NCBI RefSeq assembly: GCF_014199615.1 | Contig: NZ_JACHOB010000003.1 | Location: forward strand, 1 to 64,000 | Length of the DNA stretch: 64,000 nt | DNA from: Parvularcula dongshanensis | GTDB lineage: Bacteria > Pseudomonadota > Alphaproteobacteria > Caulobacterales > Parvularculaceae | Direction of reading: 5' to 3' | Shown: positions 53,383 to 62,293 of the stretch, piece after piece | How positions within the stretch are numbered: position 1 is the stretch's first letter | How the letters are laid out: each line of letters opens with the position of its first letter | The notes under the pieces: model-generated | Seen by the model: the letters and a program-made list of their open reading frames with translations, nothing else | Database searches by the model: none | Told to the model about the DNA's origin: nothing | Position numbers and translations under genes: made by a program

Positions 53383-55209
53383 TCACTCCGCCGCCAAGCT
53401 CTGCGTCTCCGACTGCTGTCGCCACAAGGAGGCGTAGAGCCCACCACGGGCGAGGAGGGCGTCGTGCGTGCCCTCTTCGACCACGCGTCCTTCCCGCAGG
53501 ACGACGATGCGGTCGGAGTCGACGATCGTGCTCAAGCGGTGTGCGATGACGAGGGTCGTCCTACCGTTCTCGACCTCCCGCAGCGCGGAGAGGATGCCCG
53601 CTTCCGTCGTGCTGTCGAGCGCGGAGGTCGCTTCGTCCAGGATCAGCAAGGGTGGGTCCTTCAAGATCGTCCGCGCGATCGCGACCCGCTGCTTCTCGCC
53701 GCCCGAAAGCTTCAACCCGCGTTCGCCGACTAGGGTGTCGTAGCCCTTCGGTAGGGAGAGGACGAAGTCGTGGATCTGCGCGAGCTTCGCCGCCCGTTCC
53801 ACCTCTGCCTGTGTGGCACCCGGCCGTCCGTAGCGGATGTTGTAGCCGACGGTGTCGTTGAACAGCACCGTGTCCTGAGGGACCATGCCGATGGACGCAC
53901 GCAGGGAGCGCTGCGTCACGTCCCTGAGGTCCTGCCCGTCGATCCGGACCGACCCGCCTTCGAGGTCGTAGAAGCGGTAGAGGATCCTCGCGATCGTGGA
54001 CTTGCCTGCCCCCGACGGACCGACGATCGCGACCTTCTCGCCCGGCTTCGCGGTGAAACTCACGCCCTTCAAGATCTCCCGGTCCGGGTCGTAGCGGAAG
54101 CGGACGTCGTCGAAGACCACCTCCGCGCCCGAGATTTCGAGCGGCTTCGCGTCCTTCGCGTCGGCGACCTCGGGGACCACGTGCAGAAGCTCGAACATCC
54201 GTTCCATGTCGATCAGGCCCTGCTTGATCTCCCGATAGGCGAAGCCGAGGATGTTGAGCGGCTGGTAGAGCTGCATCATCACGAGGCTGACGGCCGTCAC
54301 CTCACCGATGCCCAAGTTTCCGGCGGTGACGTCTCTGATCGTCAGCCAGAGCGCCGCCAAGAGCCCTACATTGATGATCACCGCCTGGCCGATGTTGACC
54401 ACGGCGAGGGAGTTCTGCGACTTGACCGCCGCGTCCTGATAATCGCGAAGCGCGGCATCGTAGCGTCTCGCTTCGTACCCCTCGTTTCCGAAGTACTTGA
54501 CCGTCTCGTAGTTGAGGAGCGCGTCGACCGCCCGCGTGTTGGCGAGCTGGTCCTTCTTGTTCATCTCGCGGCGGTACTTCAGCCGCCACTCCGTGCTCGT
54601 CACCGTGAACCAGAAGTAGAGGACCACCGTCACGGCCGCGATCAGCGACAGCCAAAGGTCGTAGCGGATCGCGAAGGTCACGCAGACGATGCCGAGGAGG
54701 AGGATCGTCGGCCCGATGTTGAAGAGCAGGAAGCGGAACAGAAAGTCGATCGAGCGGATGCCGCGCTCGATGACACGCGAAAGCCCGCCGGTTCGCCGTT
54801 CGAGGTGAAAGCGCAGGGAAAGGGTATGCAGGTGCTCGAAGACGCCGGTCGCGACTTCGCGCTGCGCGCTCTGGCCCACGACCGAGAACAGGAACTCGCG
54901 GAGCTGGGGCAGGGCGGCCGATAGCAGGCGCAGCGCACCGTAGCCCAAGACCAATGCGAAGACGGTCGCGACGATGGCCGCTTCCGTGTCGAGTCGGTTG
55001 ATCGCGTCGGCGAGCGCGAAGGGTGCGATCACGGTCGCGATCTGACCGGCGAGGATGACCGCGATCGAGGCGACGATCCGCAGCTTGAAGCCGGGCCGGT
55101 CGGCCCGCCACATGTAAGGCAGCAGGTAGCGCAGCGAGGCGAGTTGCTCTCGCAGGCTCGTTTCCTTGGCGTTGTCGAGGTCGGGGGCGGTCACGGAGGG
55201 AGGAGGCAT
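53383..55209 (-). CDS. Atm1-type ABC exporter
   Basis: A 608-residue half-transporter. The membrane domain (about 30-330) contains the Atm1 glutathione-site segment NYETVKYFGNE. The ATPase has Walker A GPSGAGKS, signature LSGGEKQRVAIAR and Walker B LLILDEATSALD. Bacterial Atm1 relatives export glutathione-linked metals or sulfur compounds. NYETVKYFGNE is distinctive, so the class is well supported; the substrate is inferred. Monocistronic. Confidence 0.93.
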   Translation of the reverse strand: MPPPSVTAPDLDNAKETSLREQLASLRYLLPYMWRADRPGFKLRIVASIAVILAGQIATVIAPFALADAINRLDTEAAIVATVFALVLGYGALRLLSAALPQLREFLFSVVGQSAQREVATGVFEHLHTLSLRFHLERRTGGLSRVIERGIRSIDFLFRFLLFNIGPTILLLGIVCVTFAIRYDLWLSLIAAVTVVLYFWFTVTSTEWRLKYRREMNKKDQLANTRAVDALLNYETVKYFGNEGYEARRYDAALRDYQDAAVKSQNSLAVVNIGQAVIINVGLLAALWLTIRDVTAGNLGIGEVTAVSLVMMQLYQPLNILGFAYREIKQGLIDMERMFELLHVVPEVADAKDAKPLEISGAEVVFDDVRFRYDPDREILKGVSFTAKPGEKVAIVGPSGAGKSTIARILYRFYDLEGGSVRIDGQDLRDVTQRSLRASIGMVPQDTVLFNDTVGYNIRYGRPGATQAEVERAAKLAQIHDFVLSLPKGYDTLVGERGLKLSGGEKQRVAIARTILKDPPLLILDEATSALDSTTEAGILSALREVENGRTTLVIAHRLSTIVDSDRIVVLREGRVVEEGTHDALLARGGLYASLWRQQSETQSLAAE

Positions 55210-55402
55210 TGCTCCTCAAGTAGGGTGCGCGGTGCCGCTTGGACATGCCTCCGAGGGCGGACCGAGGTCGGACTGCCTTAGCATCCCGTCACGTCTGCCC
55301 GGGTTGGCCCGGCGGTAACCCTTCTTATACCTTGCCGCCTGACGAGTAACCATGAGAACCGCGCGGCGGCTTCGCCGTTCGCGCCTTGATCCGGGTGTGA
55401 CC

Positions 55403-56716
55403 ATGAGACGCTTCCTCGCCGGCCTCCTCGCCGGCGCTTGTGCGTTCGCTTTTACCGCGAACGCTTCGGCACAGGTCGAGATCGACATCACGCGCGGCCG
55501 GACCGATCCGTTGCCGATCGCCGTGCCGTCCTACGTTGCGAGCGGCGATACGGCCGAACTTTCGACGCAGATCACCGAAGTCATCGAGGCTGACCTCGAA
55601 CGCTCCGGTCTCTTCGCGCCGATCGATGAGCGCGCCTTCGTCGAGCAGATCAGCTCCATCAACGTACGGCCGCGCTTCGCGGACTGGCGCGTGATCGGCG
55701 CGCGGGTCCTCGTTACCGGCGAGGTCGAGCCGCTCGGCGATGGCCGGGTCCAGCTCAACACGCGCCTCTGGGACGTTGCGGGCAATCAGCAGCTCGGCTC
55801 GGTCGCCTACAAGACCCCGCGCGAGAACTGGCGCCGCGCGGCGCACAAGGTGGCCGACTTCATCTACTCGAACCTGACGGGCGAAGAGGGCTACTTCGAC
55901 ACCCGCATCGTCTTCGTCTCGGAGTCGGGAAACAAGCTCGACCGGACCAAGCGGCTGATGATCATGGATCAGGACGGCGCCAATCCGCAGGCGCTCACGG
56001 ACGGCCTCAACTACGACGTCCTGACGCCTCGCTTCAGCCCGTCGAACCAGCAGATCACCTACCTCGCCCTGTTCGATAACCAGCCGGCGCAGGTCTACCT
56101 CTTCAACATCGAGACCGGCGAGCAGGAAGCGCTCGGCACCTATCGCGGCATGACCTTCGCGCCCCGCTTCAGCCCAGACGGGCAGAGCGTGCTCTTCTCT
56201 GTCGAGCAGAACGGCAACTCCGACGTCGCGATCATGGACCTGCGCACACGCCGGCTGCGTACCCTGACCGACAACCCGGCGATCGACACCTCGCCGACCA
56301 TGTCCCCCGACGGCCGCCAGATCGCCTTCGCCTCGGATCGGGGCGGGTCGCAGCAGATCTACGTCATGGACGCGGACGGCACGAACCAACGGCGCATCAC
56401 CTTCGGCGAGGGCACCTACGGCACCCCCGTCTGGAGCCCGCGCGGCGACCTCATCGCCTTCACGCGCCAGTACAAGTCGCGCTTCTACATCGGTGTCGTC
56501 AGGACGGACGGTACGGGCGAGCGCCTGCTGACCGAGAGCTACCTCGACGAAGGGCCGACCTGGAGCCCGAACGGTCGGGTCTTGATGTTCCACCGCGAGG
56601 AGCGACCGGGTGGCCCGGTCGGCCTCTACTCCGTCGACTTGACCGGTCAGAACCTGCGCCCCGTCCCGACGCCCGGCGAGGCGTCCGATCCGGCTTGGTC
56701 GCCGCCCTTGAACTGA
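55403..56716 (+). CDS. tolB: Tol-Pal system periplasmic protein TolB
   Basis: A 437-residue periplasmic protein. Signal peptide FLAGLLAGACAFAFTANASA. The N-terminal domain is followed by a six-bladed beta-propeller with repeats such as PRFSPDGQSVLFSV, PTMSPDGRQIAFASDRGG and PVWSPRGDLIAFTRQ. ATG 55403 opens the signal; the frame is open earlier. It binds Pal and belongs to the Tol-Pal envelope-constriction machine. pal follows 246 bases downstream. tolQ, tolR and tolA are not in the window. Confidence 0.96.
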   Translation: MRRFLAGLLAGACAFAFTANASAQVEIDITRGRTDPLPIAVPSYVASGDTAELSTQITEVIEADLERSGLFAPIDERAFVEQISSINVRPRFADWRVIGARVLVTGEVEPLGDGRVQLNTRLWDVAGNQQLGSVAYKTPRENWRRAAHKVADFIYSNLTGEEGYFDTRIVFVSESGNKLDRTKRLMIMDQDGANPQALTDGLNYDVLTPRFSPSNQQITYLALFDNQPAQVYLFNIETGEQEALGTYRGMTFAPRFSPDGQSVLFSVEQNGNSDVAIMDLRTRRLRTLTDNPAIDTSPTMSPDGRQIAFASDRGGSQQIYVMDADGTNQRRITFGEGTYGTPVWSPRGDLIAFTRQYKSRFYIGVVRTDGTGERLLTESYLDEGPTWSPNGRVLMFHREERPGGPVGLYSVDLTGQNLRPVPTPGEASDPAWSPPLN

Positions 56717-56962
56717 TCGAACCGGCACTGTTGCGTAAACGGAACAGTGTGGCTGGGGGGCACCAACAGGCCCTCCGATCCGCGTTGATCGGCCGCGGGG
56801 CGATGGTATTTTGCCCTGCAATTGACACCCTCCCTTGCCAGGCGGCCCCCGCCCTCAAGGAGGGTGGCAACGAAGCGGTAAGGCAGTTCGGGTAGGCTGC
56901 CTTTGACCGCCGATCATGGGGATGGCGGGAGATCTTATGTCCCCGACGAAGCGGAGCGAGAG
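56717..56962 (+). promoter_or_regulatory. tolB-pal intergenic region with two inverted repeats
   Basis: Two dyads lie here. CACTGTT at 56726-56732 and AACAGTG at 56743-56749 enclose 10 bases. CACCCTCC at 56826-56833 and GGAGGGTG at 56858-56865 enclose a longer loop. Neither is followed by a T-run, so they look like attenuators or protein sites rather than terminators. They could set the higher Pal level relative to TolB. Confidence 0.4.
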
Positions 56963-57484
56963 ATGATTAAACGAACCCTTGGAAAAGCGGGCCTGATCCT
57001 GGCCCTCGGCGCGATGGCGGCTTGCGCCTCGACGCCGGAAGAAGCGAACACGGCGAGCGACTACGAAACCGTCGCGCCGACGACCACTGCGCGGACCGAG
57101 CCCGTCGGGCCGGAGCCGGGCACGCTCGAAGACTTCCAGCAGAGCGCGGGCGATCGCGTCTTCTTCGGCTACAACCAGTACAACCTGACGAACGAGGCGC
57201 AGGGTACGCTGTCGCGTCAGGCGGCCTGGCTGAAGGAGTTCCCGGAAGTCCGCCTGCGCCTGGTCGGCAATGCCGACGAGCGTGGCACGCGTGAGTACAA
57301 CCTCGCCCTCGGCGCCCGCCGGGCGAACGCGGCCAAATCCTACCTGGTGGGCCTCGGCATCGACCCCTCGCGGATCACGACGATCTCCTACGGGAAAGAA
57401 CGTCCGATCGATCCCCGCTCCACGCCGGACGCTTGGGCCAAGAACCGAAACGCGACCACCATGCTGGTCAGCGTCGGTTCGTAA
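56963..57484 (+). CDS. pal: Peptidoglycan-associated lipoprotein Pal
   Basis: A 173-residue outer-membrane lipoprotein. The lipobox is AMAAC, with Cys at about residue 21. An OmpA-like peptidoglycan-binding domain fills residues 70-173: VRLRLVGNADERGTREYNLALGARRANAAKSYL contains the Asp and Arg that hold diaminopimelate. ATG 56963 fits the signal. It partners with TolB. Confidence 0.96.
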   Translation: MIKRTLGKAGLILALGAMAACASTPEEANTASDYETVAPTTTARTEPVGPEPGTLEDFQQSAGDRVFFGYNQYNLTNEAQGTLSRQAAWLKEFPEVRLRLVGNADERGTREYNLALGARRANAAKSYLVGLGIDPSRITTISYGKERPIDPRSTPDAWAKNRNATTMLVSVGS

Positions 57485-57509
57485 GCCGGCCTAAAGAAAC
57501 CTTGGGGGA

Positions 57510-57547
57510 GAGGCTCGGAACGAGAATGTTCCGGGCCTCTTTTTTTT
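57510..57547 (+). terminator. Rho-independent terminator of tolB-pal
   Basis: A 12-bp stem with one mismatch (GAGGCTCGGAAC and GTTCCGGGCCTC, 6-nt loop) is followed by eight T. The stop codon of the convergent RHH gene lies within the T-run. Confidence 0.93.
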
Positions 57548-57779
57548 ATGCGCCGGCCGCCCGCTTGAGCAGGTAAACCCGCACCGCCGACGCCAGGGGT
57601 CGTCCCCGGTCCAGTCGCGCTTCGTCGATCCGGGCGAGGAGGCCGGCGAGGCTGAGCTTCTCGGCGTCCGCTGCTGCGTCCAACGCGTCCCAGAACTCGG
57701 GCTCGAGCGCGAGGCTGGTCCTATGACCACCGAGCGTCACCGAGCGCTTCTTCAGCCCGCTCAGCGACCCTTCGTCCAT
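57546..57779 (-). CDS. Ribbon-helix-helix protein (RHH_4 type)
   Basis: A 77-residue small DNA-binding protein. KKRSVTLGGHRTSLALEPEFWDALDAAA is the ribbon followed by helix 1, and LSLAGLLARIDE the second helix, of the RHH_4 family. It probably acts as a dimeric transcription factor. Its ATG lies 19 bases inside the end of the preceding small gene. Its stop lies in the T-run of the pal terminator. Confidence 0.85.
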   Translation of the reverse strand: MDEGSLSGLKKRSVTLGGHRTSLALEPEFWDALDAAADAEKLSLAGLLARIDEARLDRGRPLASAVRVYLLKRAAGA

Positions 57780-57982
57780 TCGTCGATCCCATTTTGGCGA
57801 ATGCCTTCCACGGCGGCGGTCATCCCATCCATCACGCCAGCCATGTGCGACAAGGCCTCGGAATCGGCGGCCGTCATGTCGATCCCAAGCGCAGCGTAGA
57901 GGGTCTCGAAGTCGATTCCGCGCGCGATGCAGAACTGCGCCAGCGCGATGCGCATCCGGCTGTGAGACGAAACGTCGGACAT
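57761..57982 (-). CDS. Small protein of unknown function
   Basis: A 73-residue soluble helical protein. It has MRIALAQFCIARGIDFETLYAALGIDM and MAGVMDGMTAAVEGIRQNG. It is co-translated with the RHH gene by a 19-base overlap. ATG 57982 was chosen; an upstream start eight codons earlier is possible. No family was recognised. Confidence 0.65.
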   Translation of the reverse strand: MSDVSSHSRMRIALAQFCIARGIDFETLYAALGIDMTAADSEALSHMAGVMDGMTAAVEGIRQNGIDEWTKGR

Positions 57983-58043
57983 GCTGGGGCCTTTCGTGGT
58001 TACCATGGCACCGAGGCGCTCCGACGCAAGAGACGTGCCAGCT

Positions 58044-59486
58044 TCATGTCTTGATAGCCTTGTATCGAGCGAGCGCCTCGTCCCGCCGCGCAGCGTGCTC
58101 GACGATCGGTTCGGGGTAATCCTTCCCCAGCACGACGCCAGCCTTCTTCAGCACGTCCGCCAGCGCATCCCAAGGGGCGTGGACGTGCTTCTTGGGTAGG
58201 TCCTTCAACTCGGGGCACCAGCGTTTCACATACGCACCCTCGGGATCGAACCGCTCGCCTTGGCCGACCGGGTTGAAGACGCGGAAGAAGGGGCTCGCGT
58301 CCGCCCCGCAGCCTGCGATCCACTGCCACTGCGCGGTGTTGTTGGCGGGGTCGGCGTCCACGAGGCAGTCCCAGAACCACGCCATTCCGCGCCGCCAGTC
58401 GAGAAGCAGGTCTTTCACGAAGAAGCTGCCCGTGATCATGCGTACCCGGTTGTGCATCCAGCCCGTCTGCCAGAGCTGCCGCATGCCCGCATCGACGATG
58501 GGGTAGCCGGTCTGCCCTTTCGTCCAGGCGCGGTAAGCATCATCGTCCGTATCCCACTCGAACCGCTCGAACTTCGCATCGAGCGGCTTGTCGAACATCT
58601 CGGGGTGGGCGCAGAGGAGTTGGTGGTGGAACTCCCGCCAGGCGAGCTCGGACAGCCAGCTCTCTCCCTGGTCCTCCGGCACGTCGCCGTCTTCGATCCT
58701 CTCACGCAGATCGTGCCACGCCACCACGGGACTGGTCTCACCGAAGTGCAGGTGGGGCGATTGGCGCGAACTCGCGTCGCGGCCGGGAAAGTTGCGATCT
58801 TCGTCATAGGACGTCGCGTTCGACTTGAGCCACGAGAGCCAGCGCGCCCGCCCGCCGCGCTCGCCGGGCTCCCAAGTCTCCTCGAAGGCGCCGGCCCAGT
58901 TCGGTTGGGTAGGGAGAAGATTCCAGTCGCCGAGGTGATCTGAGGACGGAAGCTTCGCGGGGGCATCGAGCTTCTGCACCTTTGCGAGCTTCTCGGGCAC
59001 CTCCCGCTCGCGCAACTTCCGCCAATAGGGCCCGAAGACCTTGTAGATGTTGCCGCTCCCGGTTCTGATCTCTCCTGGTTCGAAGAGGACCGTTCCGCGG
59101 AAGGTTCGCACCTCGATCTCCTGCTCCTGGAGTGCGTGCGCAACGTCGTCGTCGACCTCCTTCTGCCAGCCGATGTAGCGCCGGTTCCAGGTCACGAGGT
59201 CCGCGCCGACCTCTTGCGCGACGCTCGGCACGACGCCGCGGGAGTCGCCCCGGCGAAGGATCAGCGCGCTGCCGATACGGTCGAGCTCCGCCGCGAGCGC
59301 CTCGAGGCTCTTATGGAGCCACCATCGCTGAGCGCCCCCCATGGCCCAGTCGCCCGGGGTCACGTCGTCGAGGACGTAGAGGCACGCGGCGGGGCGGTCC
59401 GAATCGGCAGCGGCGCGCAGCGCGGGGTTGTCCTCGAGGCGCAAGTCGTTGCGCAGCCAGACGAGGGCGGGGGCGGTGTCGGGCAT
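58044..59486 (-). CDS. phrB: Deoxyribodipyrimidine photolyase
   Basis: A 480-residue light-driven DNA repair enzyme of the class I photolyase/cryptochrome family. The N-terminal Rossmann domain begins LVWLRNDLRLEDNPAL. The FAD-binding domain has GQTGYPIVDAGMRQLWQTGWMHNRVRM and WRRGMAWFWDCLVDADPANNTAQWQWIAGCG. The DNA-binding end is FNPVGQGERFDP. The Trp chain residues (WQ, WF, WQW) are kept. ATG 59486 directly follows an in-frame TTG. Confidence 0.95.
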   Translation of the reverse strand: MPDTAPALVWLRNDLRLEDNPALRAAADSDRPAACLYVLDDVTPGDWAMGGAQRWWLHKSLEALAAELDRIGSALILRRGDSRGVVPSVAQEVGADLVTWNRRYIGWQKEVDDDVAHALQEQEIEVRTFRGTVLFEPGEIRTGSGNIYKVFGPYWRKLREREVPEKLAKVQKLDAPAKLPSSDHLGDWNLLPTQPNWAGAFEETWEPGERGGRARWLSWLKSNATSYDEDRNFPGRDASSRQSPHLHFGETSPVVAWHDLRERIEDGDVPEDQGESWLSELAWREFHHQLLCAHPEMFDKPLDAKFERFEWDTDDDAYRAWTKGQTGYPIVDAGMRQLWQTGWMHNRVRMITGSFFVKDLLLDWRRGMAWFWDCLVDADPANNTAQWQWIAGCGADASPFFRVFNPVGQGERFDPEGAYVKRWCPELKDLPKKHVHAPWDALADVLKKAGVVLGKDYPEPIVEHAARRDEALARYKAIKT

Positions 59487-59535
59487 CAAAGGGGTTCCTC
59501 CTCGCCCAGGGAGCTAACCCGGCAAGCTCTCCCGT

Positions 59536-60507
59536 CTATAGGACGCCTGTGTCGAGGCAGTCGTGAACGTGGAGAAGGCCGACGGGCCGCGTCCCTTCGA
59601 CGACGAAGAGTGCCGTGATCTTCGTGCGGGACAGGATGCCCAGCGCCTCGGCGGCGAGCGTGTCCGGTGACACCGTCTTCGGGCCACGGGTCATCATGGC
59701 CTCGACTGTTAGACGATCGAGGTCGTCGCCGATATGCCGCCGGATGTCGCCATCGGTGGCGATGCCGACGAGCGCGTCCCCGTCCAGCACGCCGACGCAG
59801 CCGAACCCGCCGCGACTGAGAACCGAAACGGCTTCGCGCACCGGCGTTCGCAACGGCACCAGCGGCAACTCGCGCCCTTCATGCATCAAGTCGCGGACCC
59901 GCTTCAGAGAGGCACCGAGCTTGCCGCCGGGGTGAAGCGTGCGGAAGTCGTCACTCGTGAACCCCCGGGCGTCCAGCAGTGCGACCGCGAGCGCGTCGCC
60001 GAGAACGACCGCGAGCGTCGTGGAGGTCGTCGGCGCCCGCGTCGCGCGGCAGGCTTCTTCTGCGTCGGGAAGGGGGAGCACGATGTCCGCGGCCTTGCTG
60101 AGCGAGGACTGAGGGACCGACGTCACGGCGATGAGCGGCACGCCGAACCGGCTGCAATAGGTCACGATCGAGCCGAGTTCCGGCGTTTCCCCGGAGTTCG
60201 ACAGGGCGAGCACCACGTCTTCCTCGCCGATCATGCCGAGGTCGCCATGGCTCGCTTCGCCGGGATGAACGAAGGCGGCGCGTTGTCCGGTACTGGCCAG
60301 CGTCGAGGCGATCTTACGGGCGACGTGACCGGACTTGCCCATTCCGGTGACGATGACTCGACCCGGTGTGTGAAGGAGCGCGTCGAAGGCGGCATCGAAG
60401 GCGCGAGCCAAAGGGGTGGCGGGGTCGTCGAGGGCGCCGAGAAGCGCGTCCACTCCGCAGCGCTCGGTCCTGACGGCCGCAGCGGCGGTCTCGAGAGCGC
60501 GGCTCAT
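59536..60507 (-). CDS. kdsD: D-arabinose 5-phosphate isomerase (KdsD/KpsF)
   Basis: A 323-residue enzyme. A SIS domain comes first: [35 protein letters not shown] and [12 protein letters not shown]. Two CBS domains follow: [13 protein letters not shown] and [13 protein letters not shown]. It converts ribulose 5-phosphate to arabinose 5-phosphate for Kdo. It is divergent from kdsA by 68 bases, so the two Kdo enzymes share one control region. ATG 60507 was taken over a GTG one codon earlier. Confidence 0.94.
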   Translation of the reverse strand: MSRALETAAAAVRTERCGVDALLGALDDPATPLARAFDAAFDALLHTPGRVIVTGMGKSGHVARKIASTLASTGQRAAFVHPGEASHGDLGMIGEEDVVLALSNSGETPELGSIVTYCSRFGVPLIAVTSVPQSSLSKAADIVLPLPDAEEACRATRAPTTSTTLAVVLGDALAVALLDARGFTSDDFRTLHPGGKLGASLKRVRDLMHEGRELPLVPLRTPVREAVSVLSRGGFGCVGVLDGDALVGIATDGDIRRHIGDDLDRLTVEAMMTRGPKTVSPDTLAAEALGILSRTKITALFVVEGTRPVGLLHVHDCLDTGVL

Positions 60508-60575
60508 CACTTGTTCCCTTTCGGCCTGCCCGCCATGTACGGCCCCAAGCCGCCAGCGTCCACGGAGCCGACCCG

Positions 60576-61448
60576 ATGCCAGAAGAGAACACCGTCGAGA
60601 TCGAGGCCGCCGCCGGAACCGTAAGGATCGGGAACGGTCAGCCTTTCACGCTCTTCGCGGGCCCTTGCGCGATGGAGAGCCGCGAGCACGCGATCGAAGT
60701 GTCGAGCGCGATCAAGGAGATCACGGACGAGCTGGGCATTCCCTTCGTATACAAGACGAGCTTCGACAAGGCGAACCGGACGAGCCTGGGCAGTGCGCGC
60801 GGGGTGGGACTGAAGGACGCGCTGCCGATCTTCGCCGAGGTGAAGGAGCGCTTAGGCGTCCCCGTCCTGACAGACGTGCACGAGCGCGAGCAGTGCGCGC
60901 CGGTCGCTGCGGTCGTCGACGTGCTGCAGATCCCGGCCTTCTTGTGCCGGCAGACGGATCTTCTGGTCGCGGCGGCGGAGACCGGCGCGGTGGTGAAGGT
61001 GAAGAAGGGCCAGTTCCTGAGCCCGCACGACATGAAGAACGTCGTTGCCAAGGTGCGCGGCGCGGGCAACGACCGGGTGCTCGTCACCGAGCGCGGGGTC
61101 AGCTTCGGCTACAACACGCTCGTCAGCGACTTTCGCGGCATCAAGGTGATGGCGGAGGAGACGCGCGCGCCGGTGATCTTCGATGCGACCCACTCCGTCC
61201 AGCAGCCGGGCGGTCAGGGCGGCACCTCGGGCGGTCAGCGCGAGATGATCCCGAGCCTGTCGAGGGCGGCGATGGCTGTGGGCGTCGCGGGACTCTTCGC
61301 CGAGACCCACCCCGATCCCGACAAAGCGCCCTCGGACGGGCCCAACATGATCCCACTCAAATGGCTGCGCGGGTTCCTCTCCGAAATGGTCGAGCTGGAC
61401 CGGCTCGCGAAGAGCCGGTCCAGCCTGCATGGCTTTCCTGAAGCCTGA
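60576..61448 (+). CDS. kdsA: 3-deoxy-8-phosphooctulonate synthase
   Basis: A 290-residue TIM-barrel enzyme. It joins arabinose 5-phosphate and phosphoenolpyruvate to Kdo 8-phosphate. Conserved parts are [61 protein letters not shown] and [12 protein letters not shown]. The Cys in LCRQ and the Asn in KNV are conserved; the NV pair suggests the metal-independent form is not certain. Its substrate is made by the divergent kdsD gene. Confidence 0.95.
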   Translation: MPEENTVEIEAAAGTVRIGNGQPFTLFAGPCAMESREHAIEVSSAIKEITDELGIPFVYKTSFDKANRTSLGSARGVGLKDALPIFAEVKERLGVPVLTDVHEREQCAPVAAVVDVLQIPAFLCRQTDLLVAAAETGAVVKVKKGQFLSPHDMKNVVAKVRGAGNDRVLVTERGVSFGYNTLVSDFRGIKVMAEETRAPVIFDATHSVQQPGGQGGTSGGQREMIPSLSRAAMAVGVAGLFAETHPDPDKAPSDGPNMIPLKWLRGFLSEMVELDRLAKSRSSLHGFPEA

Positions 61449-61454
61449 GCCGTC

Positions 61455-62117
61455 TTACGCGGCGGCCTTCTTGCGGCGGGCGTAGCCGAGGCCGGCGATG
61501 CCCGAGGCGAAGAGGAGGCCGGCGGCCGGAACCGGCACGGCGTTCACGTCGATCGACGAGATGTAGAAGGGCTTGTTGATCTTCGCGAAGCCGATCGCGT
61601 CGATGTCGAGGAAGAACGCATCGCCCATGGCCGCCATGGCCATGAAGGCACCGACGCAGTCGATGCGCAGGTCGACGCCCGCTTCGCTCAGGGTCGCAAT
61701 GGCGATCGTGGCCGCGCTCGAGAGGAGGTTGCCGTGCGTGTCACGGAACTCGAAGCTCGTCACGTCGAAGGGCCCTTCGAGGAAGCCGAAGCCGACGCCT
61801 TCGCCCAGGTCGATCGGGCTGTCCGAGGCATGCTTGCACTGGTCACCGACGGTGAGGCCGGTCGAGCAGACACCGAGGCCGGTCGGCTTGCCGAAGACCT
61901 CGCCGTTCAGGTACGGGTTCGCAGCGTGCGGGAAGAGCGGCAGACCGTCGACCGCGCCGAAGACGAGGTTGAAGCCGTCGATGTTCAGGACTTCGAACTC
62001 ATCCAGACCCTGTTCGCCGTTGGCGGCGGCATAGCCGGCGAAGTCGATGGTCGCGGCGGACGCAAAGCCGGTCATCGCGATCGCGGCACCGGCGAGAGTG
62101 GAGAGAAGTTTCTTCAT
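61455..62117 (-). CDS. Secreted protein with PEP-CTERM-like VPVPAA tail
   Basis: A 220-residue exported protein. The signal peptide is MKKLLSTLAGAAIAMTGFASA. The mature part has a beta-rich domain with FEVLNIDGFNLVFGAVDG and EFRDTHGN, similar to PEP-CTERM substrate domains, and a Cys pair (GVCSTG and QCKHA). The end, VPVPAAGLLFASGIAGLGYARRKKAAA, is a Pro motif, helix and basic cluster. It converges on kdsA with a 6-base gap. Confidence 0.85.
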   Translation of the reverse strand: MKKLLSTLAGAAIAMTGFASAATIDFAGYAAANGEQGLDEFEVLNIDGFNLVFGAVDGLPLFPHAANPYLNGEVFGKPTGLGVCSTGLTVGDQCKHASDSPIDLGEGVGFGFLEGPFDVTSFEFRDTHGNLLSSAATIAIATLSEAGVDLRIDCVGAFMAMAAMGDAFFLDIDAIGFAKINKPFYISSIDVNAVPVPAAGLLFASGIAGLGYARRKKAAA

Positions 62118-62293
62118 GTTTAAAGCCCCCTGTCGATGACGTCCGAGCGGCCCCCCGCCCCGTTAACGTCTGGGTAACCTCGCTCTCGCAATCGGCGTGC
62201 CAGAAGGTGACGATCCGTTAAGGACAAAATCGGAACGACGCGTTTCGTTCTCTTTCCGTTCCAGCTAGAAGGGCAGACCCGCCGGAGGACGCC

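Noticed and set aside
55325-56821. 498-codon frame antisense to tolB
   Set aside because: Mirror of the tolB codon pattern; no domain or ribosome site.
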